From Linum tenue (Eukaryota; Streptophyta; Magnoliopsida; Malpighiales; Linaceae), in NCBI GenBank assembly GCA_946122785.1, contig CAMGYJ010000005.1, positions 41,031,901-41,095,900 of the forward strand: a stretch of DNA of 64,000 nucleotides, given 5' to 3'. The translations under genes and the position numbers were made by a program. Shown one piece after another: positions 46,651 to 58,083 of this stretch. The notes below the pieces were generated by a model. The model searched no databases, had not been told where the DNA came from, and worked only from the letters and a program-made list of their open reading frames with translations. Within the stretch, counting starts at the first letter, position 1, and every line of letters starts with the position of its first letter.

Positions 46651-47607
46651 TATAGAGGATAATTCTGCAGTGCCGTCACTGCATCGGTGCCGAGACAATT
46701 TTCTACCCGGTTCAAATAAAATGGTTGGGTTTATGAGCAGGTCTGGTTTAGCTAATAATTAAATTAATAAAACAAAATCAAAAGAAAAGGCAGGCAACAG
46801 GTCTCTTCCTCTTCCACTCATTTATTCTTTTCTTGGACCTTCCGCTGTGAAGTGAGGGAACTCCTCCGTCAAAGTCTCACTAGCATGTAATCCACCACTA
46901 CCATCGCTGCCGCCGCCGGTAGGTCATCTCCACCAAGATCTCAGACCTCTCATAGTCATGAGTCGAAATCAATACCTTCATCAGCCCTATTGTTGCCGCC
47001 TTGGTCATCACTAACAGCCTCTCCGCCGCAAAAATTTACCACCACCGTTGCCGTCGTCGTCGACCGGTCATCACCACCCAGATCCCCAACCCAGTCAGTC
47101 GAAAACACCATCGCATCGTAATCAGCTCCGCTGCCACCACCTGTTCATCTACAAAATCGTCTCTGTCGTGGTGTTGCTCCAAGCATAGCTATAGATACCG
47201 GCGAAAAGGTTGCCAGAGTAGAATTGTTTCCGACTGTTTTTTTGGAGAATACGACGTTGGGGAACCAGATTGTAAGAATAGTGTGATCGGACTGAAGAGA
47301 AGAAGATGAACCTTAGCCTGAAACGAGCAATTCGATCGGCTGCGTTGACCTACCCTTTCCGCCGACGGTAAAGTTCGTTTTCCTGATAAAACAGTTTGGC
47401 AAGGGCCGGATTCTTTGGGGGAACGCAAAGAAACAATAAAGAATTTCAATATTAAACAGATTCAGCCAAAAATAGGTTCAACCTATTTTGATTAAGTGGT
47501 GGTTAACTGGTTATTAATCAACAATCTTCATTAATTCCATTAAATCCAGCGGTTGAAAAGCAGGCGGCACTAGTGCCGGCACTGCACTACAGAATCCGCC
47601 CTCAATA
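46651..47607. mobile_element. Candidate inverted-repeat element, ~957 bp
   Basis: The left end reads TATAGAGGATAATTCTGCAG followed by TGCCGTCACTGCATCGGTGCC. The right end in reverse reads TATTGAGGGCGGATTCTGTA followed by GTGCAGTGCCGGCACTAGTGCC. About 35-40 bp of imperfect inverted repeat are visible. The flanks do not show a clear target duplication. The interior (46850-47330) is GC-richer and codon-like (CCGCCG, CACCACC runs), so it may hold a captured gene fragment, but no family is recognised. Confidence 0.45.
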
Positions 47608-47739
47608 GATTGAAATTACCCTTCCAATCCAATGCATAACTGATTGCCCCAACATCGAAATAAATGCATTTGCATTGGCATCCTCCAATATTACCCCCAA
47701 ATCCCCAATACATGCACCTTTTCATTTCCCCTTTCTCCC

Positions 47740-47905
47740 AAACATAGTAGTACTTTTATCACTGTACTGCATCAACACCTTTTCCTGCAAAAGTTTTTTG
47801 CTGATAAATTTCTGCAGTCGGGCCCACCCTTTCAGCCAGCATTCATATTATTGTCCATTTGTCCTTGAGGCCGGTCCCCCAAACGTAAGGCCATTGAATG
47901 ACTAA
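47740..47905. repeat. Second, uninterrupted copy of the duplicated host segment
   Basis: It aligns with 42510-42588 joined to 43774-43880 and shows the site without the Pack-MULE. Here it lies just upstream of the coiled-coil pseudogene, so it is likely promoter sequence of that gene's ancestor. Confidence 0.65.
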
Positions 47906-47982
47906 ACCAGTAAGCTTGCCAATAATAAGTACAATAATTTGAAAGGAGCGAGATCCTGCCAGAAAAAATAAACAGTATTTTA

Positions 47983-48006
47983 GAGAGAGAGAGAGAGAGA
48001 GAGAGC
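47983..48006. repeat. (GA)n microsatellite
   Basis: About twelve GA repeats lie in the presumed 5' leader of the pseudogene at 48033. Confidence 0.95.
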
Positions 48007-48032
48007 GGGATAACATCTAAGTGAAAAAAAAA

Positions 48033-48423
48033 AAGCGATGCCGACGACGAGGGTGGTCGGACGGGAAGTACCTCCACTACCTCTTCCCGCCCGGCAAGCC
48101 CAACACCGTCGGCTTCCTCCACCTCCGGACTTAGCGACGAGATCAAGTGATCAACCACGTCTCCTGTCCTGTGTCTATTCCAACGATGGGAGTGGGTTTC
48201 ACCGCTACGAGTTCGTGGCTTGGGAGTCGTAGGAGGACAAGATGAAGAAGATGGACGAGGAGATCCAGAACCTGAAGGCTGGAGACGGAGAGAGCCTCAC
48301 CGCGACGCGATAGTGGCGGAGCTGAGGAAGGATATAGCCTAGCAGAACGCGCAGCTGGACGCCGCCTACAAGGAGATTGATGAAAAGGATAAGCTGCAGA
48401 TAGCGCTGCTCCACTACCTATAA
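48033..48423 (+). pseudogene. Short dead gene with a coiled-coil-like C-terminus
   Basis: The GC-rich coding-like sequence must be read in three frames. These give KYLHYLFPPGKPNTVGFLHL, then YSNDGSGFHRYEFVAWES-stop-EDKMKKMDEEIQNLKAGD, then IVAELRKDIA-stop-QNAQL and DAAYKEIDEKDKLQIALLHY before TAA at about 48421. The last part is heptad-like and charged. The family is not recognised. No intron is visible, so it may be a processed copy or a short intronless gene that has decayed. The upstream (GA)n and the duplicated segment suggest the promoter is still attached. Confidence 0.5.
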
Positions 48424-48741
48424 CCTACTGGAATTAATGTCAAAAATCACAATCCGCCGGTTCCATAAATCCTTAGACTACCCTACACAACTACAAGCTC
48501 TAGAAATCTCAAGGCGAGCATGAAAAAAACTGCTCACTAGTCACTACTAGTGAGTCGCTAGACATATCTGCCAACTACCAGCTACATCAATAATTAAACT
48601 AAAATTATTGAAACAATGTACAACCATATGATAAACCTATCACAAGATATTTTCCTAGCTATTGGCGGTGGAGAGCTTTGGAATTGTAGTATAAATAGAG
48701 GTCATTTGAGCTCAAAGGAAATCAAAGAGAGCTAGAGAGGA
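48424..48741. other. No recognisable feature
   Basis: AT-rich spacer. TATAAATA occurs at about 48690 but no gene is supported downstream of it other than the retroelement fragment. Confidence 0.4.
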
Positions 48742-49149
48742 TTGGGTCGTGATCGAGTGGACATGATGGACTTGGGGGTCATCATCACGAGGATTTCCCG
48801 ATATTTTGGGATCGACAACACGGGTTGCGCCATCATTGGCTGGACGGAGCCTTTCCTCGTCGAGACCTTGCATGACATGAAGCTCGTCCAGGAAGAGCGG
48901 GACGTGGAGTACCTTGAGGGACTCCGCCCTTCAGATGCACTAAGGCCACATGTTGAGCTTGCACCGGTGGAGCCCAATCTAGCAGAGGTTCCACCTGCTC
49001 AGCCACGCCAGAGCCGCCGTCGGCACCTTGCACCACCACCATCATCTTCATCGGCTGAAGTCAGACCTTCCTCCTCTGTAGTCCCCACCTCAAGGACCGA
49101 GTCACTCGCCTTGAGGAGCAGTTCACAGGGGCTCCACACTGTTGGATAG
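48742..49149 (+). pseudogene. Fragment of an Athila/Tat-type env-position ORF
   Basis: The frame MDLGVIITRISRYFGIDNTG ... LVQEERDVEYLEGLRP, followed by a Pro/Ser/Arg-rich tail, aligns with the 58084-59328 protein (VCGPVITALARYYEVDITG ... LVARQGRLRWIAGLPQP, then its Pro/Ser-rich tail). Only the C-terminal third is present. It belongs to the plus-strand element whose polypurine tract and LTR follow at 51217-53375. Confidence 0.65.
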
Positions 49150-51229
49150 ATCCCACACTCTACTGGAGAGGATGGCTTGAGGTCAGGGCATCTTGCCAAA
49201 CGACGATGAGGGCCCATCTACGACTTGAGCGAGGTAGTCGACCGAGTAAGACAGGTGGCATGGCTGATTTCTTTCGTCCCACTTCTCTACACTTGAAACT
49301 TTGAACTTCGTTATTTTTCTTTTCTTTAGTGTGTGAACAAGTACTATTGTGAGCTTTTCTTTCTTCTAACCGTGATGTTGGATATTATTATGCGTAATAA
49401 CCTCGCCTCCAGCGAGAATGTGCGTGTGTTTACTTCTTCTCTTTGAAGCTCAAATGTCCTACCCCGGAACTTGTCCAACTTTTACTTATCAATGGTTCGT
49501 TAACTTCTCCACCCTACCCTTTCTCTCCATTGAGAACAGTGTCATGCTTAACTCTGGGGTGGGGGTATCAATTGTGATTGGCATGTGATTTTGTGAGTGA
49601 ATGCTTAATCAAAGTGGTCGGTTTGTGGGTGAATCTCGTGTTTATTGGCATTGATCTTGAATTGATTGCTTGTGATCGAGTGTATCCTATTATGATGATT
49701 GAGAATTGCATTAGGTTGGTGCAAATGTTTAGTTCTCATGTGTGTGTAAATGAATGGATGTATTGACTTGATTACTCTTTGATTACAATTTCCATGCATC
49801 GAAATTTGTGAAATTGGGATAGATGATTGGGCGATTAGGTAGCCATGTGAGTTTTGTGCCGATCGTATTTTTCATGTGTGTTAGATCCCTCTTGCCATGA
49901 CGAGTAACATTTACCATTGTCAATAGTGAGTATGATGGAGGCATATGATTAGTTGAAGCCCAAAAGTTGATTGTCCCGAAACATCTTATCCCCTAGTCAA
50001 CCCATTTGAGCAGTGAGACTTTGGGGTCGTTCTCATATTAGGGGCTTATTATTTTGTAAGCTTAATGGTGATTGATAGAACGACCCCTTACTTTCTTCGT
50101 GCCTAGACCGTTGTGAGTCATCCTTGTGTCGTGAAGCTCTTGCTTTTGAGCTCTATTGAGTTTCTACATATGTGGATTTTGCAAGGTTCATGCGAGGAAT
50201 GAAAAGATAGTGTTGGAGGAAGTTCTTAATAGATAGCATTGTTTTTTAAGTGTTAATGTGGCATGTGTTTATCTCTCTAGTACCCCCCTCAAAAAAGGAA
50301 AGTAGAAAAAAAAAAGGAACCACAAAAGAGGTAATAATAGAGGTAAATAAAATATAGAGAGTTGCCACAAAAGATGATGTTTATGCTCTAGAAAGGGATT
50401 TTGGGCACTGAAGTCATTGCAACACCTAATTGCATTTTGACCTCCTTCACTACTATGACTGAGATTTGGATAGCAGGATTAGCCGAGGAATTATGCTTGA
50501 ATGTAGTTCATGGTTGGTAATGGTTTGGAAGAAGGGCAAGTGTATGGTTTTTGGCCGATGCTAGTGGCCGTGATTGTAGAAAAGGTTCTAATCAAAACCA
50601 TAGGACCTTTGGTTTAAGTTGAAGATGTAGAAACTCATACTTTGTTTGCCACCATCCAAATGACATTTTTCCCATGTCCAAGACCCTTACGAGTCATTTG
50701 AACCCGTGTCTAAGACCTCCAAACAATCTAGTAATGACATCCATCTTGTGAACTCTAGAGTTTAGAGGTTGCAGCCGTGGTGAAGAGATGATAGTACTGA
50801 GTGTTGATGATTGTGCACATTTATTGCACCAAAAGTTCCTGACCCCACTGGTCGAGAGTGAGTAATTCATTGACATTTTGCATGTTCATATGTTATCCCG
50901 GTGAGGACCTATATTGCCCATTCATTTGTTCCTTGGACTTGAACTCTATGCATGGTTAGTTGTGGTTGGTGAGTAGTAATGTCAAGACTTGTATTGATTT
51001 GTGAAAAGGGTGAGAACTTTTCGTTTGCACGTTCTTAATGCATTCGAATGTCATTTGTGGTGAATGTCGGTATTGCTTGTAACGTTTCATGTGTTGATGC
51101 CCAATAGCCATTGAGATTCATCCGTTTTGAGCCCTTTGATATGTCCCCAAGTTATCTTGTTAGGTTGAGATATTACCTCGTGTGAGATTGGTTTGCTTTT
51201 GGACAAGCAAACATCCAAATGTGAGGGAG
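49150..51229 (+). mobile_element. 3' non-coding internal region of a plus-strand gypsy element
   Basis: It contains CCATTGAGAACAGTGTCATG followed by TAACTCTGGGGTGGGGGTA (about 49530-49567). This is the counterpart of the minus-strand element's CCATTGAGGACATTGTCGCA then TAAGTGTGGGGGGGTTC (57790-57840). It ends with GGACAAGCAAAC and the polypurine tract GTGAGGGAG at 51221-51229. No coding sequence lies between. Confidence 0.7.
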
Positions 51230-53375
51230 TGATTCGGGTCTAATTGTACACATTTACCCTAATTTTCCTTAGATGTTTGAGGCACTTTTACTCTGCGAGG
51301 TTCGCTTTTACACTAGTTTGTAGTTTGTTCTAGTATGTTTTAGATCCTAGCAGGTGAAATCAACCTATGGAACGAAAGTGGACGAAAAGGAGTGAAAACC
51401 AGTCAAAAGGGAGCAAACAGCTGCAGATCACGGTGGAGGCCAGAAGTTCACGGTCAGTCAAAACGTGAAGAAGAGGCGCGAGATGTGAAGCGCAGGGAGT
51501 CCAGAAAGGTTTCATCTACCTCACGGGCACTCGGCAGTTCATGTTCACCCGACCGTGAAGACCTGCTCCAGACCGTGAAGCACCTTTATGAAACGACGCG
51601 CTTTTGCTTGACATCACAGTCCAGGCCAAATGTTCACGGTCCTGAATTGGGACCGTGAAACTTCATCGATTTGGGTATATAAGGAGGGTTGAGCTGGAAG
51701 AAAAAGGGGAGAGAACTAGTGAGAGAGACTTCTTCTTCAGATTTCTATAGTGAGAAAGTGACGAACAAGAGAAGAAGGGACGCTAGGGTTTCATCCAGGA
51801 GAAAAGTTTTGGGAATTTTTCCCTCCAAGGTTGATCTCCACACCACAAGGAAGAAGGCCAACATCTTCAAGATAAGTTTCTCTCTTCTCCCTAGTGTATT
51901 CTCTCTACTTAGCATGGAGTAGTCATTTCTTTCACTTGGGGTGTTTGTAAACCCTAGTTATAATTATGTGAATGCTTGTATGTAGGGATGACAATGGGTC
52001 GGGTTGGGTCGGGTTTTGCCAAACCCGAACATAAACCCATGGGTTTATTTGTGAAAAAAAAAACTCGGGGTAAAACCCACTGGGTTTGAAAAACTCAAAC
52101 CCAAACCAACCCGCTGGGTAATGTCACGACCCGACAACATTTCGGGTCGTGACAGTATCCGCGGGTTCATGGGTACCCACAGGTTTTTGTCGTAAAAAAT
52201 TTACAATAACAAGTTCCTATCAAAATTAAAGTCAAATATCAATCTCTCAATACAAATTATCCATATATAAAACACCATTCTAGAAAATTCAAGCAAATCA
52301 CAAATTAACTATACAAATTGTTCAACACCAATATAGAAAACTCAAGAAAATTGAAGCAAATCAAAAATTATCCATAAATAACATGATTAATTGAAAGCTT
52401 CTTCCTTCTTGAGAATTAAGTTTCTTCACTCTCCACTCGATAACATCAACTTCATTCTACACAAGTAGAAAGAAAAAATTAGACAAGTCTCCACAAGATT
52501 AGTTGTTTAGAATATTAAATATACCGAGAAAATTAATTATATGGGTGTGGGCGGGTACCCATGGGGCGGGTTTACCTAAACCCAAATCCAACCCAACCCG
52601 GTGAATAGTGAACGGGTTTAAACCCGAACCGGCAAAAAATCCTTTAACACGGATTTTACCCGCGTTGACCGGGTTGGGTCTGGTGGGTATCCGTGAGTTC
52701 GGGTTTTGTTTCCATCCCTACTTGTATGGATTGAATGAATTGTGTGTGGTTGTGTTTTAATACAATTTATGAGGTATTTTCATGAAAATTGTGTTGTGTT
52801 CTTGCATTTCCAACTCTTATGTCATATTGACCTAGGTAGAGGGAAATCCCCTTCTTGCTAAGAGGCTCATAAAAGCTGGAATTCCTTTGCCAATTGCGTC
52901 ACCTACCGAGGTTGAATTAGGGAAAACCTCTTAATATGTATTAGCACCTTGGGTAGGTTGTAGTCTGGTCGTCCAAACTACGATTCAAGGGTAAAGTTTT
53001 AGCAACTCTTGCTCGATTGGCCAAGAGATCTACCTTGGTAGGTTGATTTGAAATCCCTTGGCCTTGCGACCGAGAGAGTGACGTTTGTTCACTTGTTGCA
53101 ATCCCTACGATTTACAACCGCTTTTACCTCACATTTGTATTCGATCCGCCAAATAATGATTACTATCAAGGAAAGCAACACCCGGGTGAAGTCTTCTCAA
53201 TTAGTGTTCAAAACCATTTACTTTTCCAATTGCTTTAGTTATAAAACATAGTTTTATTCCAAAACCATTTGCTAGATAATGTTTCAAACAATTGAAGTAG
53301 GGGTACAAGGACGAACCCCGGTTTGACTTTTAAAACATACTTGCCCTATATTGTACCCGATTAAGGTTTATACTT
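51230..53375 (+). repeat. Athila/Tat-like LTR (plus strand) interrupted by a hAT element
   Basis: It starts TGATTCGGGTCTAATTGTAC directly after the polypurine tract. A TATATAAGG box lies at 51675. Upstream of it are several GTTCACGGTC / GACCGTGAA inverted motifs (51440-51660). The R/U5 part (CAACACCCGGGTGAAGTC, AAAACC blocks, ATATTGTACCC...TTGGGCC) aligns with the other LTRs. Removing the 738-bp hAT element and one 8-bp duplication leaves about 1.4 kb. The last ~40 bp expected by comparison with 61355-61395 are missing, where the copia fragment begins. Confidence 0.75.
51983..52720. mobile_element. Non-autonomous hAT element, 738 bp
   Basis: It begins TAGGGATGACAATGGGTCGG and ends, in reverse, TAGGGATGGAAACAAAACCC. 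GGGTTGGGTCGGG subterminal repeats are present. A perfect 8-bp target duplication CTTGTATG occurs at 51975-51982 and 52721-52728. It has no coding capacity. Confidence 0.95.
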
Positions 53376-54905
53376 GGGCCTTAATCGAGATTTTTATTGT
53401 GATATTCGGGATGATTCGTGGCTCATCTCTTGCTCCGGATGAGTATGCATCATGCAAAGCTAAGTCTGATTGGGATATTTCCAATGCCCAAGTAATTTCT
53501 TTTCTCTTTTCTTCTATTGAGATGGGGGTGTCATTGAGTTTGAGGAGCTTTACGACTGCTCATGCTATTGGAAGCATCTTCATGGCATTCATTCACAGGT
53601 CGATGCGTTCCGGAAGTTTGAACTTGAGTGTTCCATAGCGTCTCTGCATTAAGAAGATATGGATGTGCGCACGTACTACCAAGAGGCTCTCAATCTTTGG
53701 TTGGAGCATGATATGATTACCTCGTCCATGCACTCTGTGGCTACCTCTGCTGAAGTTCTGAAGGAGCGTGCTGGCTCTCGCCTGATGTACTTTCTCATGC
53801 GCCTTAACCCAGCGTTTGTGGGTCTTCGTTCCTCTATGCTCCATTGCAATGTCGGCACGATTGAGTCGGTCTTTCCTAAGCTCGTTAGGGAGGAGACTCA
53901 TCTACGTAGTTAAGCGAAGATGAATATCCATAATACTGAGTCTAGCAGTGTGTTTGCGGCCACTCGAGGTCATCCTCAATTTGGTCGCACACCTTCTGGC
54001 GAGATTATTTGCCATCATTGTAAAGATTCTAGGCCTATTCAACTTCGGTGTCCCAAGCGTCATGCCTGTAAGTACTGTAAGGCGATAGGCCATGTTATCT
54101 GCGACTGTCCCATTCTTGCTTAGCGGGGACGTGGTCGTGATGGCCATTCTGGTGGTGGGCCATCATTTGGGTCTTCATCGGGCTCTGGGGGCTATCGCCC
54201 TGCTATTGGTCGCTCATCCTCTGGTGTAGCGTATACCACCACCATAGCTCCACCTGCCATTCATGGGTCGTTAGGTGTATCCTCCATCGAGATTCGTTGC
54301 TTGGTTTTGGAGGCCCTCCAGGTGTCTGTCCCTTCAGCTCTAACCACTGCCTTCTCTGGGTACAGTTTCTAAACTCTTACACTGTAGCATCTTGACTCAG
54401 CTGCGGTGAATGACATGTCTAGTGCTCAGCCTGTGTTCACTTCTATTCGGCCGCAGTTTAGTATTCATTTACAGGTTGCGAATGGTTCTCATATTTCTAT
54501 TGAAGGTATTGATCATATTCAGGATTCTCGGTTATCTCTTCCTCATACATTCTATGTTCCAAAACTTTTGCCTAACTTGATCTCAGTGGGGAAATTAGTT
54601 GATGATGGGTATTGTGTCATCTTTGATGCTCATGGTTGCGTTGTGAAAGACATGAAAACAGGCTGGGGAGGTGATAGGTCGAGGGAGTAAGCAGGGTTGG
54701 ATTTTCCTCCTTGATAGCTACGAGCAACCGCCGGTGGATCGTGCTCATCAGGATGGGGATGATGGTGGTACTTCTTGGGCCGTCGAGGTTGTTGGTCGTG
54801 CAGATGCTAGTCGCACGGATCAAAGGAGGAGTTTTAGTTCAGTGGATGATGTTTTGCAGTCATATTCTTTTGTAGACAAATCTGGATATTCTGGTAAGTT
54901 ATAAA
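53376..54905 (+). pseudogene. Copia gag-protease fragment
   Basis: Pieces in several frames form a copia gag. The first is AKSDWDISNAQVISFLFSSI, with SLRSFTTAHAIGSIFMAF. The second is YYQEALNLWLEHDMI, with MYFLMRLNPAFVGLRSSML and LREETHL-like. A CCHC knuckle follows (CPKRHACKYCKAIGHVICDC). The protease segment contains LDSAAVNDM where a DSGA-type site is expected, then HTFYVPKLLPNLISVGKLVD and a pre-integrase start GRGSKQGWIFLLD. Stops and shifts separate the pieces. Integrase, RT and LTRs of this element are absent, so it is an internal scrap. It lies between the LTR ending near 53375 and the one starting at 54914. Confidence 0.8.
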
Positions 54906-54913
54906 ACTGGGAC

Positions 54914-56270
54914 TGACTCACTCCTACTGTCACTCTAGAAAATGGCCAAGTGAAACCACTTCCTAAAGCTTAGTATAGCGGGTTTAGGTTTCAATGTCAA
55001 CCCGGGTCCTAGATGTGATGACTACTCAGTGAATTCGTATTATCTAGCAATGAAACTTTAGTGAAAGTCTAAACTAACAAGCAAGCAAAGCAACTAAACG
55101 GTTGTTTTCAGGTTAAGAGAGGTCACCCGGATATGGTTCCCCCTAGACTACAGTTAAGCCGGATTGTAATTACCAAGTTCAATTTCTATGATATACTGCG
55201 GAAGGTTCTTAAACAGTCTGAAGTCTCGACTAAAGGTCTTCAGACCCTCTCAATCTGAGTCTCTAGCGGGCGACTAACCTCCACCGGAGTAAACAGATTG
55301 AGGCCCTAACGAACAAAACCTCCACTACCGAATTGACTTCGGTACAGAATAGCGAATTGGCTCCTCGACTAAAGTCACCAATTCGCTACCTTCAATTAAG
55401 GATGCTCTATCAACCTAGGCAGATATTCTCATTCTAGGTTAAAGCAGAAACAACAGGAATTTGATCAGGATTCATGTCATTCAATCATTCAAACCTCAAT
55501 CGAATATAATCAAATCATAGAAACAGTACTTGGGTTCATACAATCAATCCTAACATACAGATCTAGGGTTTCCCACACCGAGATGAATGGGAGAACTACT
55601 CCATGGAGAAAGAAGCAAAAGCATAATCAGATGCGGAAACCATACTGTGAAGGATGGAATTCAGCTTCTGGACGTTGATCGGCACTCTTCCAAGCTCAAG
55701 CCAAGCTCCAATGGTGATGAAGATCAAGCTAGGGCACTTGGAGACTCTTGTTCGTCGCTTTCTCTCTCTAGGAATCGCTCTGTCTCTCTAAAACTCGAAT
55801 CCCCTCTCTTTTTGGCTGAAATCTGCCTAATAGGGCATCACTGGCCAGAACACGGTGGAGGGCACGGCCGTGTTCTGGTCCAGCCCGCCCATGTTTCTCT
55901 GCCACGTGGTAATTACACGGGCACGGGCTGGGGAAAACACGGGCGTGTTCTGGGTGGGACACGACCGTGTTTTGGTTGACCCCGCCCGTGTTTTTTAGCT
56001 GTTGCAGCCTAGACATGGAGAGCCTCGGCAGTAAAAGCACGGCCAGGAGCACGGCCGTGTTCTGAAGGCCTCCTGCCCGTGTTTTGGCCCTGGCTCGACC
56101 AAACGACTTCCAAACGATCCGAAACTCGCGCTTGGCCTTCCCTTCGACGCCTGGGACCTGAAATAGGACAAAGTAGCACAACCCGGCGTAAAATAGGCCA
56201 AAACACACAACTATGCTCCGCAAATGGATAAGAAATAGGGGTATAAAATCATGCAATTACATCGTTATCA
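54914..56270 (-). repeat. 3' LTR of Athila/Tat-like element A (minus strand), 1357 bp
   Basis: On the minus strand it runs from TGATAACGATGTAATTGCAT (56270) to CAGTAGGAGTGAGTCA (54914). The end segment is almost identical in reverse to 61355-61395 of the plus-strand LTR B. Palindromic CACGGCCGTG, AACACGGGCGTGTT and ACACGACCGTGTT motifs cluster at about 55850-56080. The polypurine tract lies directly outside its TG end. Confidence 0.9.
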
Positions 56271-56290
56271 AACTCCCCCACACTTAACCG
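56271..56290 (-). promoter_or_regulatory. Polypurine tract of element A
   Basis: The minus strand reads GGTTAAGTGTGGGGGAGTT directly before the LTR start TGATAACG. The same sequence precedes LTR C at 63103. Confidence 0.85.
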
Positions 56291-57717
56291 TTTGCTTGTC
56301 CCTAAGCAAACCAAGTCAGACACCAGGTAAGCTCAAGACATTTCAATCAAGCAGGCTTTAGGGCAAATCATATCGGCACAAAACACGTGGATCATACTGG
56401 CTTTCGATCTTCAACACATGGCAACTCGAACGACAACCTAGACAACCACCACAGATGACATTCGAATGCAATAAAGTCGAGTAAAGGGAGAGTTCTTTCC
56501 TGTTCACCAACCAACATAGACTTGTCTCAATCACTTGTTCAAAACAGTCACTTCATGCACAAAGCTCAAGATATCAGAATTAAGACCGAGCAATCTAGGT
56601 CCTCACCGGGGTAAAGAGTATAGAGAAAATGAGAAAATGAATCGCTCACTCTCGACCAGTGGGGTCAGGACAAATTGATGCGAAAAATGCGCATGCTTAT
56701 TCTCTCAATCCCTAACGTCTCTTCACCATGAATGCAGCCTCTAAATGCTAGAGTTCACAAAGGGGGTGTCACCACTAACTAATCCGGAGGTCTTAGACAC
56801 AGGTTCAAATGACTGGCTAGGGTCTTGGACATGGGGAAAAGGCCTTTAGGCGGTGGCAGTTATAGCACAAGGTACCACAATTCCAAACCCAACAAAACCA
56901 CAATCAAGCAAACCAGTAACTTTCGTCCTGCTATTCTGCATTAATCAAATTCTTTAGGGCACAAGAGCGAAGGAGGTTATATAAATGCTAGCATTTCCAA
57001 GCCAGACTGCTAAGAAACACTACCTAATGGGCACTATTCAGAATTTTGGTGGTGGCTCTCTTTTGCTTTCATTTTTTCTTTGTTTTTCTTTATTTTTTCT
57101 TTATTCATTCCTTAAGAGAACCACCACCTCTGCACATTTTTCAAACACACGCCCAACTTTTAAGCACTACCTCCAGCCCTCACATTACATTTAGCAGAAA
57201 CAGCAGAAAACATGCAAAAACCACTCTGTGGAATCTTCCAAAAGATGAAAGGGTGATTTTTCATTTTAGACCGAAAGAAAGGATAACACACGGCTCAAAG
57301 GGGCTGACTAGGGGATATGACACATCAGGACAGTCAGTTTGGTCGTGGGCTAATCCTATGCCTCTATCATCTTAGCTAGTGACAACGTGAATGCTACATT
57401 TCATGGAAGATGGATCTATCGCACAAGAAAGAAACGAGCAGGCTCAAATCTCACATGGCTACCTATATGCTCTATCTCACATTCTGATTTCCTGAACTAG
57501 ATGCATAAATGACTGTCAAAAGCAAGTGATCAAATGCAAGTCGCAGTTGGTAAGCAAACAGTTGAAAACTGAACCCCTACACAACTCTACTACACATCTC
57601 AGTCATCGTAATAGGCTGTCTTAGTCACACTCAAGTTGTCATGCATAGAGTCAAAAGCCATTCAATTCTCTAATCACATCCACAATGCCAATACGATCAA
57701 TTATCAAGCAAACAGCA
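56291..57717 (-). mobile_element. 3' non-coding internal region of element A
   Basis: No coding frame was found. The first 800 bp are very similar to 63121-64000 (element C): TCACTCTCGACCAGTGGGGT, GCAATCTAGGTCCTCACCGG and AGACTGCT.AGAAACACTAC recur in the same order. It therefore marks a recently active subfamily. The pyrimidine-rich TTTTCTTTGTTTTTCTTT block (57070-57110) is shared as well. Confidence 0.8.
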
Positions 57718-57771
57718 GTGCTTGGAGCCCTCAAATCTCGAGATTCGGACAGTGGACTAGGCTCCAAGCAC
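57718..57771 (-). other. Conserved stem-loop, copy 1
   Basis: A perfect 12-bp outer helix (GTGCTTGGAGCC with GGCTCCAAGCAC) encloses a 30-nt loop. The loop contains a 12-bp palindrome AATCTCGAGATT and the segment GGACAGTGGACTA (plus-strand reading). It lies 3' of the ORF at 58084-59328 in the element's transcript. See copies at 59399 and 59491. Confidence 0.75.
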
Positions 57772-58083
57772 CCATACACACGTTCCAATTAATACAAAGA
57801 ACCCCCCCACACTTAGATGCGACAATGTCCTCAATGGAGCAGAGGGAAGGGGAACGATGTTACCGTGAAATGAGATCAGGAAGGGAAATGGAGAGGCAGA
57901 CCAGACAATAGCAGTGGACTGGAAGGGGACCCAGTCCGAGGCACAGAGCTAAAGTCAACAAAAGACACACACTGGGTGATAGAACCGGAGTCCCAAGTCT
58001 ACAATCCAAAATAAAAGAAAACAAATCCAAATGAAACAACAAAAACATGGAGTCTCAGTGTGGAACAGAAATCACGGTCATAA

